From: an uncultured bacterium
GTDB lineage: Bacteria; Bacillota_I; Bacilli_A; RF39; UBA660
DNA: 10,524 nucleotides
Assembly: GCA_905215145.1 (NCBI GenBank)
Contig: CAJMOW010000035.1
Coordinates: 1-10,524 of the forward strand
Direction: 5' to 3'
Shown here: piece after piece, positions 6,645-10,524 of the stretch
Position numbering within the stretch: position 1 is the first letter of the stretch
Layout: every line of letters begins with the position of its first letter
Program-made: the position numbers and the translations under genes
The notes under the pieces: generated by a model
Seen by the model: only the letters and a program-made list of their open reading frames with translations
Databases searched by the model: none
What the model was told of the DNA's origin: nothing

Positions 6645-6998
6645 ATGAAATCTTTATATTTAGGGTTGGGTTGTTTCTTATTTATATATGTTTTATATTT
6701 AATAATGGTTATATTTAATAAGAAAAAAATGAAAAATTTTTTTGAAACTAATCAAGCTAAGTATTTCATTAGCAAGTATAAGTTAAATACAAAAAAAATT
6801 AATCCTAAGCCATTTGCAAATGCAATAGCCTTAGCTAATTCAGGAGTTATAGCGTTAACTTTAGTTATAACTGAAATAACTACAAATTATTATTTAAAAT
6901 TATTGATTTGTTTAATTGTTTTGTTACCACTAACGTTTATATCATATTCAATAATAGGTAATATTTATAAAAAGAAAGAAGGAAATAAAAATGTATGA
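6645..6998 (+). CDS. Small membrane protein of unknown function in the leuS operon
   Basis: I do not recognise a named family. The 117-residue protein has three probable transmembrane helices: about 3-24, 57-80 and 84-107. Lys-rich stretches follow TM1 (NKKKMKN, 25-31) and TM3 (YKKKEGNK, 108-115). A polar, basic segment (about 25-55) separates TM1 from TM2. By the positive-inside rule this segment and the C-terminus would be cytoplasmic, which leaves the N-terminus outside. There is no signal peptidase site or catalytic motif. The start has an excellent GGAGGTG (6634-6640) 4 nt upstream, directly after the T-box terminator. The 3' end overlaps the leuS start by 8 nt, so translation is probably coupled. 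The position predicts induction when charged tRNA-Leu is low. It could be a transport accessory or simply ride with leuS; no function can be assigned. Confidence 0.85.
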   Translation: MKSLYLGLGCFLFIYVLYLIMVIFNKKKMKNFFETNQAKYFISKYKLNTKKINPKPFANAIALANSGVIALTLVITEITTNYYLKLLICLIVLLPLTFISYSIIGNIYKKKEGNKNV

Positions 6999-8889
6999 TT
7001 TTACACAAGTAGAAAAAAAGTGGCAAAAATATTGGAAAGAAAATAAAACTTTTAAAACGGATTGCTATGATTTTAGTAAACCTAAATATTATGCACTTGA
7101 TATGTTTCCATATCCATCAGGAGTAGGTTTGCATGCAGGACATCCAGAAGGTTATACTGCAACAGATATAATTGCAAGAATGAAAAGAATGCAAGGATAT
7201 AACGTACTTCATCCTATGGGATTTGATTCATTTGGATTACCAGCTGAACAATATGCAATAAAAACAGGAAATCATCCAGATGGGTTTACAAATAAAAACA
7301 TAGCTACATTTAAAAAACAATTAGAAATACTTGGTTTTTCTTACGATTGGGATAGAGAAATATCTACTTGTGAACCATCTTTTTATAAGTGGACACAATG
7401 GATTTTTAAACAATTATATGAAGATGGATTGGCTAAAAAAATCAATATGCCTGTTAACTGGTGTGAAGGTCTTGGAACAGTTTTAGCTAATGATGAAGTT
7501 ATTAATGGAAAAAGTGAAAGAGGAGGTTATCCAGTTGTTAGAAAAAATATGAAACAATGGGTAATTGATATTCCAGCATATGCAGAAAGACTTTTAGAAA
7601 ATTTAGATGAATTAGATTGGCCTGAATCAACAAAAGAGATTCAAAGAAATTGGATTGGTAAATCAGTAGGAGCACAAGTAGAATTTAAAGTAAAAGATAG
7701 TAATGAAAAATTCGTTGTATTTACTACTAGGCCAGATACATTATTTGGAGCTACGTATTGTGTTTTAGCGCCTGAACATAAAATTGTAGATTTAATAACA
7801 ACAAAAGAGCAAAAAGAAAAAGTTGATGATTATAAAAAAGAATGTATGACTAAGTCAGAAATGGAAAGAACTGAGTTAAATAAAAATAAAACAGGTGTAT
7901 TTACAGGTGCATTTGCTATTAACCCTGCAAATAATAAAGAAATACCAATATGGATTTCGGATTATGTTTTATCTACATATGGAACAGGTGCTATTATGGC
8001 AGTTCCTGCTCATGATGAAAGAGATTTTGAATTTGCTAAAAAATTTGGAATTGAAATAATTTCAGTTATTGAAGGTGGTTCTTCTTGTGAAAGTGCATAC
8101 ACTGGTGATGGAGTACATATTAATTCAGAATTTTTAAATGGACTTAACAAAGAAAATGCAATAAATAAAATGATAAGTTGGTTGGAAGAAAATAAGTTAG
8201 GTTCTAAAAAAATCAATTATAAATTAAGAGATTGGATTTTTGCTCGTCAAAGATATTGGGGAGAACCAATTCCTATTATTAATTTTGAAGATGGTAGTAT
8301 AGTTGCTTTATCTGATGATGAGTTACCACTTATATTACCAGAATTAGAAGATTATAAAGGAAAAAATGGTAAAGCTCCACTTGAAAATAAACCAGAATGG
8401 GTTAATGTTGAAGTAAATGGAAAAAAAGGGAAAAGAGAAACTTCAACAATGCCGGGTTCAGCAGGATCTAGTTGGTATTTTTTAAGATATATTGATCCTA
8501 AAAACGATAAACAATTAGCTGACCCAAAATTAATTGAACATTGGATGCCAGTTGATTTATATGTTGGTGGACCAGAACATGCAGTTGGACATTTATTGTA
8601 TTCTAGAATGTGGAATAATTATTTATATGATAAAGGTATTGTCAGTGTTAAAGAACCATTTAAAAAACTTGTTCATCAAGGAATGATTTTAGGTTCTAAT
8701 GGTATTAAAATGGGTAAAAGATTTCCAGAATATGTAGTTGATCCAAATGATATAGCACGTGATTATGGCGCGGATTCATTAAGATTATATGAAATGTTTA
8801 TGGGACCATTACAAGCTGATAAACCTTGGGATAATAATGGAATAGAAGGCTCTAGAAAATTTATTGATAGAGTGTATAGAATTATTTAG
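6991..8889 (+). CDS. leuS: Leucyl-tRNA synthetase, N-terminal 632 residues before a frameshift
   Basis: LeuRS attaches leucine to tRNA-Leu in the cytoplasm (class I). The HIGH-type motif is HAGH (48-51) within [15 protein letters not shown]. The CP1 editing domain has [12 protein letters not shown] (245-256) and the editing Asp region AVPAHDERD (337-345). [17 protein letters not shown] (412-428) and [15 protein letters not shown] (486-500) are typical catalytic-core motifs. The KMSKS loop is a variant, [12 protein letters not shown] (572-583). The frame ends at TAG 8887 within what should be the start of the anticodon-binding domain (after [11 protein letters not shown]); the missing C-terminal part continues in another frame from 8886. 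Supplying one base at about 8887 gives roughly 807 residues, the normal LeuRS length. The start overlaps the membrane-protein gene by 8 nt and has GAAGGA 7 nt upstream. Expression is controlled by the Leu T-box. Without its C-terminal domain this fragment would not be expected to charge tRNA. Confidence 0.93.
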   Translation: MYDFTQVEKKWQKYWKENKTFKTDCYDFSKPKYYALDMFPYPSGVGLHAGHPEGYTATDIIARMKRMQGYNVLHPMGFDSFGLPAEQYAIKTGNHPDGFTNKNIATFKKQLEILGFSYDWDREISTCEPSFYKWTQWIFKQLYEDGLAKKINMPVNWCEGLGTVLANDEVINGKSERGGYPVVRKNMKQWVIDIPAYAERLLENLDELDWPESTKEIQRNWIGKSVGAQVEFKVKDSNEKFVVFTTRPDTLFGATYCVLAPEHKIVDLITTKEQKEKVDDYKKECMTKSEMERTELNKNKTGVFTGAFAINPANNKEIPIWISDYVLSTYGTGAIMAVPAHDERDFEFAKKFGIEIISVIEGGSSCESAYTGDGVHINSEFLNGLNKENAINKMISWLEENKLGSKKINYKLRDWIFARQRYWGEPIPIINFEDGSIVALSDDELPLILPELEDYKGKNGKAPLENKPEWVNVEVNGKKGKRETSTMPGSAGSSWYFLRYIDPKNDKQLADPKLIEHWMPVDLYVGGPEHAVGHLLYSRMWNNYLYDKGIVSVKEPFKKLVHQGMILGSNGIKMGKRFPEYVVDPNDIARDYGADSLRLYEMFMGPLQADKPWDNNGIEGSRKFIDRVYRII

Positions 8890-9413
8890 ATCATATATAT
8901 ATATATGTAGAAATAGAAGAAAACAAAGTAAAAGATGTTGAAAATAACAATTTAGAAAAAATATATAATCAAACTGTAAAAAAAGTAACTGAAGATTATG
9001 AATCATTAAATTTTAATACTGCAATAAGCGCTATGATGATTTTTGTAAATGCAGTTTATAAAGAAGATATTTTACCAAAATATATGGCAGAAGGATTTGT
9101 AAAACTTTTAAATCCTATATGTCCACATGTTACTGAAGAAATGTGGCAATATTTAGGACATAATAATACAATTACATATGAATCATGGCCTACTTATGAT
9201 GTAGATAAAACAAAAGAAGAAGAATATGAATTAGTAGTTCAAGTTAATGGAAAACTAAGAGGGAAATTTGTTACTGATATAAATACTTCTGAAGAGGATA
9301 TGAAATCTTTAGCTCTTGATCTTGAAAATGTTAAAAAATATATTTGTGGTAAAGAGATAGTAAAAGTAATAGTAATTCCTAAAAAACTTGTAAATATAGT
9401 TGTAAAAATGTAG
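8886..9413 (+). pseudogene. leuS: Leucyl-tRNA synthetase, C-terminal part in a shifted frame
   Basis: From 8886 the reading frame one base back relative to the leuS N-terminal part is open to TAG 9411-9413 and encodes about 175 residues of LeuRS: the anticodon-binding helical domain (IYNQTVKKVTEDYESLNFNTAIS, split here as IYNQTVKKV then TEDYESLNFNTAIS; and CPHVTEEMWQYLG) and the C-terminal tRNA-binding domain (YELVVQVNGKLRGKF, IPKKLVNIVV). Conservation runs unbroken to the end, so this is not decayed sequence. The first ATG in this frame is at 9033 and has no Shine-Dalgarno, so independent translation as a subunit is unlikely. The simplest reading is a single missing base at 8883-8889 (ATTATTTAG for ATTATTTTAG), either a sequence error or a very recent mutation. 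Confidence 0.85.
8893..8906. repeat. (AT)7 microsatellite inside leuS
   Basis: Seven uninterrupted AT units lie 3 nt after the premature TAG. In the restored frame they encode alternating Ile and Tyr within the variable segment between the catalytic core and anticodon domain. Such tracts are prone to slippage, but a change here alone would not remove the upstream TAG at 8887. Confidence 0.9.
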
Positions 9414-9439
9414 ATAATGTTTCTTTTCTACATTTTTTT
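9405..9439 (+). terminator. Terminator of leuS, overlapping its stop codon
   Basis: AAAATGTAGA (9405-9414) pairs perfectly with TCTACATTTT (9427-9436) around a 12-nt loop, with T's from 9433 to 9439. The leuS stop codon TAG (9411-9413) is inside the 5' arm. Confidence 0.85.
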
Positions 9440-9449
9440 GTTGTATAAT
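9421..9449 (+). promoter_or_regulatory. Probable rnhB promoter, predicting a leaderless mRNA
   Basis: A perfect TATAAT lies at 9444-9449. Its -35 candidate TTCTTT (9421-9426, 17-bp spacer) is weak and overlaps the leuS terminator. Transcription starting 7 nt after the -10 would begin at 9456, the A of the rnhB ATG. No Shine-Dalgarno precedes that ATG. Confidence 0.55.
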
Positions 9450-9455
9450 TAAATT

Positions 9456-10082
9456 ATGGAAAATATAGATAATTATGAATATGAAAAAAAATATTGGAAT
9501 ATGGGATTTAATAATATAGCTGGTGTAGATGAAGTGGGGAGGGGACCACTTATTGGACCTGTTGTTACAGCATGTGTAGTGTTGCCTCACAATTTTAAGT
9601 TAGAAGGTCTTACAGATTCTAAAAAGTTGTCTGAGAAAAAAAGAAATGAATTTTGTGAGTATATAAAACAAAATGCACTTGCTTATTCGATTGGTGTAGT
9701 AGGTCCAGAAGAAATAGATGAAATTAATATATATCAAGCTAGTAAAAAAGCAATGTTACTTGCAATCGAGGATATAAGGAAAAAAATAAATGTTGATTAT
9801 ATACTTACAGATGCAATGCCTTTAGAACTTGATATTCCAAGTCTTTCAATAGTTAAAGGTGATTTAAAGAGTATAACAATATCTGCTGCAAGTGTAATTG
9901 CTAAAGTAACAAGAGATAATATGATGTATGAACTTGATAAAAAATATCCACAGTATAAGTTTGGCTCTCATAAAGGATATCCAACTAAAAAACATATTGA
10001 AGCAATTAATAAATATGGTTTAATTGAAGGGTATAGAAAAACTTATGGACCAGTAAAAGAATTAATAGAAAGGAATAAATAA
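9456..10082 (+). CDS. rnhB: Ribonuclease HII
   Basis: Cleaves the RNA strand of RNA-DNA hybrids and starts removal of single ribonucleotides from DNA, in the cytoplasm with Mn2+ or Mg2+. The 208 residues match the usual size (about 200-260). The four-acid site is visible: D25 and E26 in IAGVDEVGRGPL, D119 in ILTDA, and D136 in KGDLKS. Other family motifs are LTDSKKLSEKKR (52-63), ISAASVIAKVTRD (142-154), FGSHKGYPTKKH (169-180) and YGPVKELI near the end. Start 9456 was preferred to the internal ATG at 9501, because the preceding segment (YEYEKKYWNMGF) matches the conserved helix found before IAGVDE in relatives. This start has no ribosome binding site and lies where transcription should begin, so the mRNA may be leaderless. 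It follows the leuS terminator and is followed 1 nt later by a small ORF. Confidence 0.95.
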   Translation: MENIDNYEYEKKYWNMGFNNIAGVDEVGRGPLIGPVVTACVVLPHNFKLEGLTDSKKLSEKKRNEFCEYIKQNALAYSIGVVGPEEIDEINIYQASKKAMLLAIEDIRKKINVDYILTDAMPLELDIPSLSIVKGDLKSITISAASVIAKVTRDNMMYELDKKYPQYKFGSHKGYPTKKHIEAINKYGLIEGYRKTYGPVKELIERNK

Positions 10083-10083
10083 T

Positions 10084-10314
10084 ATGGATTTTTTTAGAAA
10101 AAATACTACTCCAAAAATTGTTGAAAAGCATACAACTTTTAATTACTCTAGAAAAACACCAAAACAAATAATAGAAGAAAGAGAAAATAAAAAATTAAAT
10201 GTGTTATTTAATAAAATTAATGAAAATAGAACTCATATAAATAATAATTGCAAATTAACTAATAAATCATTTAATAGTAGTAGTTTTAATAATAAAAATT
10301 TTTTTAATAAATAA
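10084..10314 (+). CDS. Asn/Lys-rich small hypothetical protein
   Basis: This 76-residue ORF is not a family I recognise. About 16 residues are Asn and about 12 Lys; the C-terminal third is low complexity (Asn, Ser, Phe, Lys) and probably disordered. The first 45 residues are more mixed, with a charged, possibly helical stretch TPKQIIEERENKKLNVLFNKI. It has no membrane segment or signal peptide. Support for translation is its start 1 nt after the rnhB stop, AAAGGAA about 9 nt upstream within rnhB, and a terminator 10 nt after its stop. Against it, AAT/AAA-rich composition is what an AT-rich random ORF would give. Probably co-transcribed with rnhB. Confidence 0.5.
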   Translation: MDFFRKNTTPKIVEKHTTFNYSRKTPKQIIEERENKKLNVLFNKINENRTHINNNCKLTNKSFNSSSFNNKNFFNK

Positions 10315-10324
10315 TTAATTTTAT

Positions 10325-10352
10325 AATAAGATTTTAATATCTTATTTTTTTT
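10325..10352 (+). terminator. Terminator of the rnhB operon
   Basis: AATAAGAT (10325-10332) pairs perfectly with ATCTTATT (10339-10346) around a 6-nt loop, followed by T's to 10352. Because it follows the 76-residue ORF rather than rnhB, that ORF lies inside the transcript. Confidence 0.8.
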
Positions 10353-10442
10353 ACAATTTTAATAAATTAAATGAACAGAAAATTAATAATTTAATGTATT
10401 TAAAAAATATATATTAAATTATAAAAAAAATGCAAGCTTTTA

Positions 10443-10471
10443 TTTACGAAAAGTATAAAATGTGGTATTAT
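10443..10471 (+). promoter_or_regulatory. Probable promoter for the gene starting at 10521
   Basis: TTTACG (10443-10448), a 17-bp spacer and TATTAT (10466-10471) preceded by TGG (10463-10465) give an extended -10 promoter. Start is near 10478, with a leader of about 43 nt. The preceding 10353-10440 is AT-rich and holds no feature I can support. Confidence 0.5.
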
Positions 10472-10520
10472 TAATGTAAATACAGTGTAAAAAATATTGC
10501 TATATAGTAGGAGGATTTAT

Positions 10521-10524
10521 ATGA
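10521..10524 (+). CDS. Start codon of a gene running off the window
   Basis: AGGAGGA (10509-10515) is a near-perfect Shine-Dalgarno 5 nt before ATG 10521. Only the start codon and one further base are in the window, so the product cannot be named. Confidence 0.7.

Noticed and set aside
8881..8890. Programmed -1 frameshifting at the leuS break
   Set aside because: The bases AGA ATT ATT TAG give no re-pairing in the -1 frame (AAT and TAT), and no convincing downstream stimulatory structure is seen, only the AT repeat. Kept only as a minor possibility.
8886..9413. leuS as a genuine two-subunit (split) synthetase
   Set aside because: The first ATG of the second frame (9033) has no ribosome binding site and would omit about 49 conserved-frame residues; the frame is open and LeuRS-like from 8886. 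A one-base break fits better.
10353..10440. Possible small RNA or palindromic element in the AT-rich gap
   Set aside because: Inverted repeats there are only A/T runs expected by composition; there is no terminator or promoter pair to define a transcript.

Overview
This window comes from a very AT-rich, low-GC Gram-positive (Firmicutes/Bacillota) genome. The evidence is a full-length Spo0A, Shine-Dalgarno sequences of the GGAGG or GGTGAT type, a leucine T-box riboswitch, intrinsic terminators with long U-tracts, and strong use of A/T-ending codons. TGG encodes Trp and TGA is used as a stop, so the code is standard rather than mycoplasma-type. The gene mix would fit an uncultured gut Bacilli or Clostridia lineage, but that placement is an inference. 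All recognised genes are on the + strand.

Layout. Positions 1-159 hold a terminator for an upstream gene, two perfect tandem Spo0A-binding boxes, a hairpin and a promoter. These lead into spo0A (160-921), which ends in its own terminator. Next is a monocistronic gpmI (phosphoglycerate mutase, start best placed at 1007), whose stop codon is the loop of its terminator hairpin. A new promoter drives pyk (pyruvate kinase family, 2588-4003) and, 10 nt downstream, a family-31 glycoside hydrolase gene (4014-6410). A promoter inside the end of the GH31 gene drives a Leu-specific T-box leader (about 6437-6633). The T-box controls a small three-helix membrane protein (6645-6998) and the overlapping leuS (6991-9413). 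leuS is broken by a 1-nt frameshift at about 8887. After another stop-overlapping terminator comes rnhB (RNase HII, 9456-10082), apparently leaderless, coupled to a 76-residue Asn-rich ORF (10084-10314) and a terminator. The last 170 nt carry a promoter and ribosome binding site for a gene whose ATG is at 10521.

How the genes fit together. gpmI and pyk are lower-glycolysis functions. leuS and rnhB are housekeeping. spo0A is the master regulator of sporulation or stationary-phase entry and looks autoregulated. The main oddities are four. (1) Pyk and GH31, made from one mRNA, both keep their folds but lack key catalytic residues of their families. (2) leuS has a single-base frame break although both halves are well conserved. 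(3) An unrecognised membrane protein is placed under leucyl-tRNA control. (4) Several stop codons are embedded in terminator stems or loops. I saw no mobile element, CRISPR array, tRNA or rRNA gene.
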